Source: Haloglomus salinum
Lineage (GTDB): Archaea; Halobacteriota; Halobacteria; Halobacteriales; Haloarculaceae
Assembly: GCF_024298825.1 (NCBI RefSeq)
Contig: NZ_CP101153.1
Coordinates: forward strand, 2,170,001 to 2,234,000
Length of the DNA stretch: 64,000 nucleotides
Direction of reading: 5' to 3'
Shown: in pieces, positions 8,164-16,445 of the stretch
Layout of the letters: each line of letters begins with the position of its first letter
Position numbering within the stretch: the stretch's first letter is position 1
Notes under the pieces: model-generated
What the model was told of the DNA's origin: nothing
What the model saw: only the letters and a program-made list of their open reading frames with translations
Databases searched by the model: none
Made by a program: the position numbers and the translations under genes

Positions 8164-9744
8164 ATGCGGATAGGAATCGACCTGGGGACGACGAACAGCG
8201 CGATGGCGTACCTCGATGCCGAGGACGGGGGGACCGAAATGATTCAGAACGACCGGGCGGACGACACCACGCCGTCGGTCGTACTGATTGAGGAGGATGC
8301 CGACGAGGGGGACCAGATTACGGTCGGCGAGGCGGCACTCACCCGGCGCCGTATCAGCCCCGAGCGAGTCCTCGCTCGTACCAAGCAGGACATCGACAAG
8401 GAAGAGGAGGTGACGTACGAGATCGGTGGCGAGGAGTACACGCCCGTGCAGGCCGCGTCGTACATCCTGGGCTACCTGAAGGAACAGGCCGAGCAGTCGC
8501 TCGACGAGGAGGTCGAGGGGGCGGTCATCACCGTGCCGTACGACTTCGCGAACCGTGGTCGCCAGCGGACGGAGAAGGCCGCGGAGGCGGCGGGGTTCGA
8601 GGTCGACGAGATCATCAACGAGCCGACGGCCGCCTGTCTCTCCTACATCCACCAGGAGGATGTCGACGGGACGCTGCTCGTGTACGACCTGGGTGGTGGG
8701 ACGTTCGACGCGACACTGGTCGAGGCGGGAGCGCTCATCAACGTCGTCTCCACGGAGGGTGATGGTGAACTCGGTGGCGAGGACTTCGACGACGCGCTGT
8801 ACGAGCACGTGAGTCAGAAGATCGTCGACGAGGGTGGGCCCGACCCGGCGGACGCCCACGAACAGGAACAGGCTTCTCTCCAGAAGGAGGTCAAGGACGC
8901 GAAGCACGACCTCTCGGACCTCAACAACACGATGTTCGTCTGGGACGGGACCGAGGTGGAGGTGACTCGCGAGGAGTTCGAGTCGGTCATCGACGACAAG
9001 ATACAGCAGACCATCGAGAAGATGGATGCGCTGTTCCAGAAGGACGCCGTGCAGGACGAGGGAATCGACAAGGGCGACATCGACAACGTCCTGCTGGTCG
9101 GCGGGAGCACGCGCATCCCGCTGGTCAGCGAGCGTGTCGAGGCGTTCTTCGAGCAGGAACCGAAGTACAACGTCGACCCGGACACGGTGGTCGCCCGGGG
9201 CGCGGCGCTCCAGGCCGCGGAGTACCGTGAGGAGGTCCCCGACGACATGACGGTGGACGTCACCATCCACAACGTCCTCTCGCACAACGTCGGCGTCGAG
9301 CTGGACGACGACACCTTCGACGAGATCCTCCCCGAGGACGTGAACGTCCCGACGGACGAGACGCGGACGTACACGAACCCGCGGGACAACATCTCGAAGA
9401 TCCGGGTCCCGGTCTGGGAGAAGGCCGAGGACGGGGCGCCGGTCGAGCAGCCCGACGACGCCGAGGAACTCGGCGAACTCATGCTCGAGGGGATTCCCGA
9501 GCGGCCGGCCGGCGAACTCGACATCGAGGTGACGTTCGACGCGGGCCACGACGGCACCCTGCACGTCGAGGCCGTCGAACTGGAGACCGGAACGACCGTC
9601 GAGACGACGCTCGAGATCGGCATCGACGACCCGTTCCCACCGAGTACGGGCGACGGTGACCAGGACGACACCATCCCCCGTCCCGGTGACGAGTTCGACG
9701 CCTCCCGTCCCGGCGCGCAGGACGAGGAAGCCGCCGACGACTGA
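8164..9744 (+). CDS. Hsp70-like chaperone with intact nucleotide motifs, lid-less
   Basis: A 526-residue Hsp70 paralogue, clearly a duplication partner of 6500-8050. The ATPase motifs are canonical: IGIDLGTTNS, VYDLGGGTFD (Asp175, Gly177-179, Thr180) and LLVGGSTRIP. After the linker the beta domain is present (SHNVGVEL, LEGIPERPAGEL) but the alpha lid is replaced by a short acidic tail rich in Asp. This is therefore the likely working ATPase of the cluster. It is not the housekeeping DnaK, which normally sits with grpE and dnaJ. The ATG at 8164 lies about 26 bases after a TATA-like box, and a run of five T at 9762-9766 follows the stop. Confidence 0.92.
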   Translation: MRIGIDLGTTNSAMAYLDAEDGGTEMIQNDRADDTTPSVVLIEEDADEGDQITVGEAALTRRRISPERVLARTKQDIDKEEEVTYEIGGEEYTPVQAASYILGYLKEQAEQSLDEEVEGAVITVPYDFANRGRQRTEKAAEAAGFEVDEIINEPTAACLSYIHQEDVDGTLLVYDLGGGTFDATLVEAGALINVVSTEGDGELGGEDFDDALYEHVSQKIVDEGGPDPADAHEQEQASLQKEVKDAKHDLSDLNNTMFVWDGTEVEVTREEFESVIDDKIQQTIEKMDALFQKDAVQDEGIDKGDIDNVLLVGGSTRIPLVSERVEAFFEQEPKYNVDPDTVVARGAALQAAEYREEVPDDMTVDVTIHNVLSHNVGVELDDDTFDEILPEDVNVPTDETRTYTNPRDNISKIRVPVWEKAEDGAPVEQPDDAEELGELMLEGIPERPAGELDIEVTFDAGHDGTLHVEAVELETGTTVETTLEIGIDDPFPPSTGDGDQDDTIPRPGDEFDASRPGAQDEEAADD

Positions 9745-9761
9745 CGCCGCCGGGCCACTCG

Positions 9762-9766
9762 TTTTT
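9762..9766 (+). terminator. T-run terminator after the intact Hsp70
   Basis: Five T in a GC-rich gap 17 bases after the stop; archaeal transcription ends at such runs. Weak on its own. Confidence 0.35.
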
Positions 9767-9853
9767 CGCGGCCGGTTCCGCGGTTCGTTTCTGCCACCCA
9801 CCAGTCCCCCGACCGCCCGCCGTCGGTGCGATGTCGCCGAGGGGACCCGCTCA

Positions 9854-9860
9854 GAATTAA
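9854..9860 (+). promoter_or_regulatory. TATA-like box of the Hsp70-GrpE-like gene
   Basis: GAATTAA lies 25 bases before the ATG at 9886, so this third gene can be made separately from the two Hsp70s. Confidence 0.45.
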
Positions 9861-9885
9861 GTGCGTCCCCGCCCGTTCCACAGCC

Positions 9886-12333
9886 ATGACCGATTCATCC
9901 CGCGGGGGGCCGCGGCCACTGGGTGTGGACCTGGGGAGTGCGACGACGACCGGCGCCGTCGTCGAGGCGGGGACACCACGGCTGCTGGAGGTCGACGGGC
10001 AGTCGGCCCTGCCGACGAGATTCGCGGTCACGACGGAGGCGGGCATCGTCGTCGGCACGGATGCGACGACGGCCGAGAGGGACGGGATGACGCCGCTCCC
10101 GTACCTCGGCGACGGCCCGACCGACGCGACGCCGGACGACCTGCCGCTGCCGGTGTTCCTGGGAGAACTCCGACGCACCTGGGTAGACGCCCTGGCGGAC
10201 GGCCGCCCGGTGACCGACGGCGGCGAGGACCGGGACGGTGGCATCGACGATATCGAGGGCGTCGAACGGGTCGACACCGACGAGACGGCCGACGCCGAGG
10301 ACGAGTCGGACGCGGACGCTACCGATGCCGACGCTGCCGACGACACCGATACCGACGCTGCCGACGCGTCCGAGGCGGACCGCGACGCGGACGCCGACGA
10401 GGGAACGGCGGTGAAGGCCCGGACGGACGCCGAGGCGACGGACGAGGCCGGCGATGGGGCGGACGCCGAACCTGCGACCGAGACGGAGACCGACGCGGCC
10501 GATGCGGAGACCGGCGCGGGCACCGGGGGCGCCGACGAGTCGGGCACCGAGGAGTCCGCGGACGCTGCCACGGACCGCTCCGACGCGGACGCTGCTCCGA
10601 CCGCCGACACCGATGCCGGGGCCGGCACGGACGAGGGCAGGGCCGAACCCGCCACCGAGGACGACACCGGGACGCCGTCGCCCGGCGCCTTCGGCCCGAC
10701 CACGATAACGGTCCCGGGCCCCTACGCCGCGTCGGACCTCGCGGCCGTCGAGTCGGCCGCCGAGGCCGCCGGCTTCGGCGACCCGCTGGCGGTCCGGGCC
10801 CCGGTGGCCGTCGCGGCGACGGAACTCCCCGACTGCGAGGACGAGCGGACCGTCGCGGTCGCCGACATCGGCGCCTCCTGGGGGTCGTTCGCGGTCGTCA
10901 CGGTGCGGCCCGACGGCGACCTGTCGGTGGCCGCGCGGACCTCGCTGACCGACCACGGCCGCGAGACGCTCGACGAGACGCTGGCGACCTGGCTGGTCGA
11001 CCGTGTCGGCCGCGACCACGGCGTCACGTTCCGGCTCGACGACGACGCCCGGGCCCGGGTTCGGGCGGCCGCACACGACGCCCTCGACACGGTCGCGAGC
11101 GGCGACGACGGGGCCGCGACCATCGACCTGGAGCTCTCGGAGGGCGTCGAGGTGGTCGAGGGTGGCGTGTTCGATGCGGACGCGCTGTCGCCCACTATCG
11201 AGCTGACGATGGACGACTGCTTCGACGCGCTTGCCGACCACCTCCGGGCGATACAGGGGGCTATCGAGGACCTGCTGGGGGCCGCCGCCGTCGACGACAT
11301 CGACACGCTGCTCCTGACCGGCGACGGGACCCGGCCGGCACCGGTGCTGTTCGCCGTCGAGAACGCGTTCGACCGGCGGTCACAGCCCCCGACCGAGGGC
11401 GACCGGTACACGGCTGCGTCGGTCGGCGCCGCGCTGCTCGCGTCGGCCCGGGCGGAGGGCGGTGAATCCGTCGTCGACGAGACGTACGACCGGGACGTGG
11501 AACTCCACGCACTCGGCGAGTCCGGCCCCGAGGCGCGCCGCCTGGACGCGCCCGGGACCGGCCCGGGCAGGCCATGTCGGGCGGAGCTCGCTCCGGCCGC
11601 GGAGACGCAGCTCTCCGGCGCCTTCGAGCTCCAGTTCCGTCACCGCATCACCGGCGAGCGCGAGCACGCCGGGACGTACGTCTGCTCCGGCCTCCCGAGC
11701 GGGGCCGACGAGGGGCGGCTGACCGTCTCCTTCGACGCACCGGCCGCCCGACTCGACGCCGCGAACGCCGGCGATGCCGTGACTGTCGAGCCGGTCGCGG
11801 ACGAGGCCGCACCCGAAGCGGACGCGAGCGCGACCGACGGCGGCGCCGTGCCCGACCGGGCTGGCGAGTTCACGTTCGCCCGTGACGACGAGGCCGGCGC
11901 GCCCTGGCTGGCCCACGCGGATATCGACCGAGCGGCTCTTCCCGCCTCCGAGCGCGGCGGCGACGACGGGCAGTCCGGACTCGATGCCCGCTCGGACACC
12001 GAGCGTGCCCTCGCGACCGTCGACGAGGAGTCCGTGGCCCGCGCGGCCTGGAAACTCCGCAACAAGCTCTGGAAGCAGGGCGTCCGGAAGGGCGACGGGA
12101 TTCCAGGCGACGACCTCCAGCTCCTGTTCCGGGAACTCGACCAGAACCTCTCGATGGCGTCCGTCGAGATCATCGAACCGGAGCTCGGCTCGACACTGGA
12201 CGACCGGCGCCACTGGGTCGTCGAGGCCCGGGAGACGGACGAGCCCACGGAGACGATTCTGGAGGTCAACTCGCTGGGCGTCGCCGTCGACGGTAACGTG
12301 CTCGAACAGGCCGAGGTCACCGTCGCGAAGTGA
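9886..12333 (+). CDS. Degenerate Hsp70-like protein with acidic insert and GrpE-like C-terminus
   Basis: An 815-residue protein. The actin-like core shows worn Hsp70 motifs: LGVDLGSATTTG at the phosphate-1 position, VADIGASWGSF at phosphate-2 and LLLTGDGTRP at the adenosine site. Residues about 112-268 are a low-complexity acidic insert of Asp, Ala, Thr and Glu. The last 100 residues look like GrpE: a helical pair ending LLFRELDQNLS and then a beta domain (about 759-815) with IIEPELG, DDRRHW, ILEVNSLG and LEQAEVTVA at the places where GrpE has DP-E-G, DP-HEA, V-EV-GY and LRPA-V-VA. GrpE is the nucleotide exchange factor of DnaK. The gene follows the two Hsp70s on the same strand with its own TATA-like box. 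Confidence 0.8.
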   Translation: MTDSSRGGPRPLGVDLGSATTTGAVVEAGTPRLLEVDGQSALPTRFAVTTEAGIVVGTDATTAERDGMTPLPYLGDGPTDATPDDLPLPVFLGELRRTWVDALADGRPVTDGGEDRDGGIDDIEGVERVDTDETADAEDESDADATDADAADDTDTDAADASEADRDADADEGTAVKARTDAEATDEAGDGADAEPATETETDAADAETGAGTGGADESGTEESADAATDRSDADAAPTADTDAGAGTDEGRAEPATEDDTGTPSPGAFGPTTITVPGPYAASDLAAVESAAEAAGFGDPLAVRAPVAVAATELPDCEDERTVAVADIGASWGSFAVVTVRPDGDLSVAARTSLTDHGRETLDETLATWLVDRVGRDHGVTFRLDDDARARVRAAAHDALDTVASGDDGAATIDLELSEGVEVVEGGVFDADALSPTIELTMDDCFDALADHLRAIQGAIEDLLGAAAVDDIDTLLLTGDGTRPAPVLFAVENAFDRRSQPPTEGDRYTAASVGAALLASARAEGGESVVDETYDRDVELHALGESGPEARRLDAPGTGPGRPCRAELAPAAETQLSGAFELQFRHRITGEREHAGTYVCSGLPSGADEGRLTVSFDAPAARLDAANAGDAVTVEPVADEAAPEADASATDGGAVPDRAGEFTFARDDEAGAPWLAHADIDRAALPASERGGDDGQSGLDARSDTERALATVDEESVARAAWKLRNKLWKQGVRKGDGIPGDDLQLLFRELDQNLSMASVEIIEPELGSTLDDRRHWVVEARETDEPTETILEVNSLGVAVDGNVLEQAEVTVAK

Positions 12334-12349
12334 GCTGTCGGCGGGCCCG

Positions 12350-13555
12350 CTAACGGGGTCCGCTCTCCCCGGCTCCGGTTCCGCTCCCGGTGGCCTCCTC
12401 GTACGCGACCGTCGACCGGGTCCTGTCGATGCGGCGGACGGCCTCGCGGGCGACCTCCTCGCTCCGCGCGTCGAGTTCGGCGCGCAGGTTCTGCCGCAGC
12501 TCCGTCAGCAGTTCCTCGGTCACCTGCTCCCAGATGTGCTCGCGTCTGGTCGCCAGCTTCTCGTCGATGGCCGCGGCGACCTCCGGGTCGATATCGCTGA
12601 ACTCGTGCGGATTGAGGAGTTCGAACTCCTCCTTCTCGTCGCCACCGCCGACGAGGTTCTGTACGCGCCCGGCGATGCCCCCGCTGTCATCCTCCTGTTC
12701 GTCCCGCAGCCGCCCCTTCTCGATGTCCTCCATGAGCTTCGCCGCTTCGAGCGGGTACCGATCGAACGCCCGCTCGGTCTCTTTCCGGACTGCCGCGAAC
12801 TCCTCGGCCACGGCGTCCTCCAGCTGGTCGGTGTCCCGGACCAGCGCCCGGTCGAGCCGTCGCCGCGAGCGTAGTTCGTCGCGGTAGGTCGGGAGCGCGT
12901 CGATGGTGAGGGCGTTCCGCTCGGCGAGGTGCTGGACGGTCCGGACCAGTCGACGGTCCGGCTCGACCTGCTGTTGCTCTGCCTCCTCGCCGATGACATC
13001 GAAGTAGTCGGTCGGCTTTCGCTCGACCGAGATGAAGCTCAGTTCCGCGAGCGCGCCCCGCACGTTCCCAGCGAACTGGTCGAACTGCTGCAGCGGGGCC
13101 CGACACTGCACGGAGTCGCGCCGGTACTCCTCCCATAGCTGGGCGACGAACCTCGGGTCGATGTCGCCGGGGGCGCTGAAGCCGCTATCACGGCGTTCGA
13201 TCTTGAATGTCTTCTCCGCTTCCGGTTCGGCTTCGTACGCATCGACCCGGCACTCCTCCAGCAACCGGGCGAGCCTCGGCAGGGGAATCTGGGCCGCCTC
13301 CTCCAGCGGCATCACGAACAGGTCGAAGTAGCCCATGCTCCCTTTGGTTCCCTCGCTCCGGCTGTCCTCGAATCCGAAGACGAAGGCGTCGCTGAACCCC
13401 TTGAAGAATCCGCCGTTCTTGCGTGTGAGGGCTGAATCGGCCGCGAACAACAGTTCCCGGAGCTGGTCGTCGTCGATCGGTAGTTTCGCGCCGCGCTGGT
13501 GCGAGAACGTGTCATAAACGGCGTGGTTGAGTGTCAAGGTCACTGTTCCAGCCAT
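12350..13555 (-). CDS. Uncharacterised helical protein coupled to the GTPase
   Basis: A 401-residue protein of no recognised family. The first 150 residues are mixed alpha/beta (NHAVYDTF, GYFDLFVMP); from about residue 215 onward it is highly charged and helical, with stretches such as EEFAAVRKETERAF and WEQVTEELLTELRQNL that suggest coiled coil. The Walker or zinc motifs I looked for are absent. Its start codon overlaps the last 16 bases of the GTPase gene at 13540-14460, so the two are translated together and are probably made in fixed ratio. A GTPase effector or scaffold is the simplest reading, unproven. The C-terminus ends in a flexible Gly/Ser tail. Confidence 0.75.
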   Translation of the reverse strand: MAGTVTLTLNHAVYDTFSHQRGAKLPIDDDQLRELLFAADSALTRKNGGFFKGFSDAFVFGFEDSRSEGTKGSMGYFDLFVMPLEEAAQIPLPRLARLLEECRVDAYEAEPEAEKTFKIERRDSGFSAPGDIDPRFVAQLWEEYRRDSVQCRAPLQQFDQFAGNVRGALAELSFISVERKPTDYFDVIGEEAEQQQVEPDRRLVRTVQHLAERNALTIDALPTYRDELRSRRRLDRALVRDTDQLEDAVAEEFAAVRKETERAFDRYPLEAAKLMEDIEKGRLRDEQEDDSGGIAGRVQNLVGGGDEKEEFELLNPHEFSDIDPEVAAAIDEKLATRREHIWEQVTEELLTELRQNLRAELDARSEEVAREAVRRIDRTRSTVAYEEATGSGTGAGESGPR

Positions 13556-14460
13556 CGAATCACCTCCTCGAATCCCTGGACCTCGAAACCACCCTGTCCA
13601 TCGTCGGTGAGGTCGCCAGTGTAGTTCGCCGGTGCACCGTTGTCCGGGACGGAGACGGCGAAGAAGTCGATCTCTCCGTTCGCCTCGACGTAGTTGAGGA
13701 TCTCCTTTGCCTTCCTTGCAGAGCCGAGGCTGAGGTGCTTGTTCAGGTGCTCGAGCAGCTCCCGGTCCCGCACACTCGGTGTGATAAACTGGTTCAGAAT
13801 CCCCTCCACGATACCGGTCTTGTGGGAATCGGGGTCGTACCCGTACCAGTCGACCGCGATGGGAACGACCGCGACGTCGGTGAACTCCTCGTTGGCGTGC
13901 TCGATCGCATCCTTCCCGTACACCAGTTCCTTGTCGTCGAGTTCGGCCACCTTGTAGAGGTTCAGCAGGAAGATGGCCTTGTTCGAGTTGTAGTAGTGGT
14001 GGAGGAACGTGGTCTCCCAGTCGTCGGGCGTGTTCGGCGAGATGCCGCGCTCGAAGTCCGGCTTGAGGTTGTTCTCGTAGTCGGTTCTGATGTCCTCCGG
14101 GTCGGCCGTCTGTCCCCGGTTGATCCGCTGGATGAGTGACAGGCCGCCCTTCTGCTGCAGGATCTCTCGCTGACTCTCGCCCGGCAGGTCGATGATGTTC
14201 ACGGTGGTCCCGGGTCGGCTGAACGACTTCCCCTCCAGCTCGTACTCGGCGATGTAGCCGTCGGTCGTCTGGTTCGGGTACTCCCCGACGGTGAACATCT
14301 GGTCGATGACCTCGCTCTCGTAGTCGTCGGTGTTGCCGACCACGGTGCTGTTGATGACGAATCCGTTCGCCTTGTCGACGTGGTGGAGCAACCCGCCCGC
14401 GAACGTCGACTTCGCCCCGCTCTGCCCCGCGATAAGCATCACGCTGTTCCCTTCGTTCAT
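13540..14460 (-). CDS. GTPase-like P-loop protein (active-site residues kept)
   Basis: A 306-residue P-loop protein. The loop reads AGQSGAKST with Lys17, followed by a DxxG motif DLPGE at residues 91-95 and a strand VVPIAVD that could play the base-recognition role, although a clean NKxD is not seen. The segment FLLNLYK and the C-terminal block GGFEVQGF are shared with the pseudo-GTPase at 1152-2066. It is slightly less acidic than its neighbours and richer in Asn and Lys, which could mark a different origin. A TATA-like stretch at 14529-14536 and a 10-base palindrome at 14494-14503 lie upstream. It heads a two-gene unit with 12350-13555. Confidence 0.8.
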   Translation of the reverse strand: MNEGNSVMLIAGQSGAKSTFAGGLLHHVDKANGFVINSTVVGNTDDYESEVIDQMFTVGEYPNQTTDGYIAEYELEGKSFSRPGTTVNIIDLPGESQREILQQKGGLSLIQRINRGQTADPEDIRTDYENNLKPDFERGISPNTPDDWETTFLHHYYNSNKAIFLLNLYKVAELDDKELVYGKDAIEHANEEFTDVAVVPIAVDWYGYDPDSHKTGIVEGILNQFITPSVRDRELLEHLNKHLSLGSARKAKEILNYVEANGEIDFFAVSVPDNGAPANYTGDLTDDGQGGFEVQGFEEVIRWLEQ

Positions 14461-14493
14461 CTATACCCCCCACGCTCGACCCCTGTCCGGGTG

Positions 14494-14503
14494 TGATGCA
14501 TCA
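14494..14503. promoter_or_regulatory. Ten-base palindrome upstream of the GTPase
   Basis: TGATGCATCA, perfectly self-complementary, between a minus-strand TATA-like stretch (14529-14536) and the start at 14460. A possible operator. Confidence 0.3.
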
Positions 14504-14577
14504 GTATGGGATAGCGAAGCGAGGGCTAATATTTCCTTCCCGTCGGGTGGTCCGTCTCTGTCGAAATGCGCCCGGCC

Positions 14578-15219
14578 TCAGGGAAGCGACTTCAGGTACT
14601 GGATGAGCGCCCCGCCAGCCAGTCGCGTCGGTTCGAGGAACACGGCGAGCCCACGGGCCCCCAGGGAGTCGTCCTGTGTCTTCTCCAGCTCCGCCAGCAG
14701 GATGTTCCGGTAGCCGTAGAGGATCGCGGTCAGCAGGAGTATCGCGATCAGGAAGTACGGCTGGCCGAGCGCGAGGAAGCCGGCCAGGCAGTAGGCGACC
14801 CCGAACAGGTACACCTCGTGGCCGAAGCCGGTCAGGATACCGATGAACAGGGTGTTCGACGGGTTGTTGAACCGGTAGTAGAGGAACCCACCGCCGACCA
14901 CCATCCCCAGGTAGAGGCCGTTCATCAGGAGGTCCGTCGTGGTGATGAACGGCGGTGGGAGCAGTAGTGCGACGCCGACGGCCAGGCTCAACACCGCGTA
15001 GGCGTAGTTCCCGACCTGACTGTTGGCCTGCCACAGCGAGACGAGCAGCACGCCGAGGAACAGGAAGCCGATGCTGTACTGGAACCCGAAGACGAAATCC
15101 GGGAAGCCGAACGTCTGACGGTCGACGAGGAACCGGAACCCGATCGACGAGATGGCCAGCAGTACCCCCCCGCCGATGAGGAATCCCAGGTTCTCCTTCT
15201 CGTACCTTGAGAGCCCCAT
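14578..15219 (-). CDS. Polytopic membrane protein of unknown function
   Basis: A 213-residue protein with about six membrane segments; loops hold FGFPDFVFGFQY and YYRFNNPSNTLFIG. It starts MGLSRYEKENLGF, chosen over an in-frame start seven codons upstream because a TATA-like element (15245-15252) lies 26 bases before this ATG. No family was recognised. The C-terminal 45 residues are more polar (LAELEKTQDD, FLEPTRLAGG) and probably cytosolic. It is the nearest gene downstream in the divergent sense of the GTPase operon (117 bases from its start) and belongs by position to the cluster. Confidence 0.75.
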   Translation of the reverse strand: MGLSRYEKENLGFLIGGGVLLAISSIGFRFLVDRQTFGFPDFVFGFQYSIGFLFLGVLLVSLWQANSQVGNYAYAVLSLAVGVALLLPPPFITTTDLLMNGLYLGMVVGGGFLYYRFNNPSNTLFIGILTGFGHEVYLFGVAYCLAGFLALGQPYFLIAILLLTAILYGYRNILLAELEKTQDDSLGARGLAVFLEPTRLAGGALIQYLKSLP

Positions 15220-15317
15220 TCGATAACACGTCGCGGGCACGCGGTAATCAATCCACCGTCGACCGGCCGCCCGCCCGCGGTCCCGGGGCGGCCGCAGTGA
15301 CCGTTATCGGTTCGCGG

Positions 15318-15770
15318 TCAGGGAATCGACTTCACGAGGCTCGCGATGCGAGCGATGGCGGCGTTGGAGAAGCTGATCGCCGTGAACACCGCCAGGTACG
15401 CGACCAGGCCGATGGTCCGGACCGTCGCGAGCGCCTGGTCGAGCGGCCCGGCAGAGGGAGGCCGCTCCCCGACCAGGGCCAGTCCGGTCGCGAACTCGCG
15501 GAGCTGCGTGTCGACGGTCGCACCGACCGTCGCGACCCACGTCCCGGACGGCCCCCAGGTCGCGACCAGCAGGGCGTAGAACAGGAAGCCCGCCAGGATG
15601 GCCGTCGACCGCTCGCGCCAGGTTCGCTTCACGCTCGTCACCTGCGCTCGCTTGCGCTGTACGTGGGCGAAGCCGTACGCCAGGAGCATACCGGCGCCGA
15701 CGACGTTCAACACGTCCGTCAGCGGCGATGTGGCCTGGGCCTGAAGTACGAAGATCGGGAGTCCACTCAT
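15318..15770 (-). CDS. Small membrane protein, second gene of a two-gene unit
   Basis: A 150-residue protein with three to four membrane segments (LTDVLNVVGAGMLLAYGF, STAILAGFLFYALLVA and IGLVAYLAVFTAISF) and a basic cytosolic loop VQRKRAQ. No family recognised. Its ATG overlaps the stop of the zinc-ribbon gene 15767-16333 by four bases (ATGA), so the two are translationally coupled. With 14578-15219 and 2206-2742 it makes four small membrane proteins around the Hsp70/GTPase set, which suggests the machinery acts at the membrane. Confidence 0.75.
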   Translation of the reverse strand: MSGLPIFVLQAQATSPLTDVLNVVGAGMLLAYGFAHVQRKRAQVTSVKRTWRERSTAILAGFLFYALLVATWGPSGTWVATVGATVDTQLREFATGLALVGERPPSAGPLDQALATVRTIGLVAYLAVFTAISFSNAAIARIASLVKSIP

Positions 15771-16333
15771 GTATCGAGTTTGTAGCCGCAGCTGCTGTTC
15801 GCACAGAACGTCGCGTCCGGGTCGTTCTGTTCGCCGCAGTTCGGACACTGGATACCGGGGGTGCTTCCGCCGCCGGTGGTGCCGCTCCCCGAGCCCCCGC
15901 CCCCGGAGTTGCCGCTGGTGGTGCCGCCTCCTCCGGAGCCGCCCCCGGAGTTGCCGGAGCCGCTGCCCGTGGTCGAGCCGCCGGTGTTCCCGGTGCTGGT
16001 CCCGGTTCCGGAGCCGCCGGTCCCGGTCCCCGAGCCGCCGGAGCCTGTTCCGGAGCCGCCGGAGCCGCTCCCCGTTCCGCGCCCGCTCGGCAACATCGAT
16101 GCCGGGCTCAGGCCGTAGTGGCTCGCGACGGCTGCGACCGGTGCGACGAGCGCGAGCGTTCCCATGAGGAGCATGAGTGGCTCGAACAGGATGAGGAAGG
16201 CCGCCGTCACCCCGACAGCGAGCAGGCCGGCGAGTTCCGGGCCGCGGTTGAAGAAGTAGTCCGCGAGCCGGTAGCTCCCGACGAGCGTCAGTAGCGCCGC
16301 GATCGTCCCCAGCATCCCCACGAGCTCGGGCAT
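15767..16333 (-). CDS. Membrane protein with Gly/Ser linker and C-terminal zinc ribbon
   Basis: A 188-residue protein: two or three membrane segments in the first 80 residues, then about 70 residues of Gly, Ser and Thr only, then a zinc ribbon with CPNC at 163-166, C177 and C182 (CxxC-x10-C-x4-C). The long flexible linker would let the ribbon swing free of the membrane, probably on the cytosolic side. A TATA-like box (16361-16368) lies 28 bases before the ATG at 16333, back to back with the promoter of the lipoprotein gene at 16446. The partner or ligand of the ribbon is unknown. Confidence 0.78.
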   Translation of the reverse strand: MPELVGMLGTIAALLTLVGSYRLADYFFNRGPELAGLLAVGVTAAFLILFEPLMLLMGTLALVAPVAAVASHYGLSPASMLPSGRGTGSGSGGSGTGSGGSGTGTGGSGTGTSTGNTGGSTTGSGSGNSGGGSGGGGTTSGNSGGGGSGSGTTGGGSTPGIQCPNCGEQNDPDATFCANSSCGYKLDT

Positions 16334-16360
16334 GTCCCGTCCGTGGTTACTTCGACGCCG

Positions 16361-16368
16361 AGTATAAC
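16361..16368 (-). promoter_or_regulatory. TATA-like box of the zinc-ribbon/membrane unit
   Basis: Minus-strand GTTATACT, 28 bases before the start at 16333; back to back with the plus-strand box at 16413. Confidence 0.5.
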
Positions 16369-16412
16369 AGTTTGGTCCCCGGCCCGCCGCCGACGCCGGT
16401 CGTGTCTCCGGG

Positions 16413-16420
16413 ATTTTTGT
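16413..16420 (+). promoter_or_regulatory. TATA-like box of the PKD lipoprotein
   Basis: ATTTTTGT ending 26 bases before the ATG at 16446, consistent with a leaderless message. Confidence 0.5.
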
Positions 16421-16445
16421 TCGGTCGCCGCCCACTCCGGGACGA

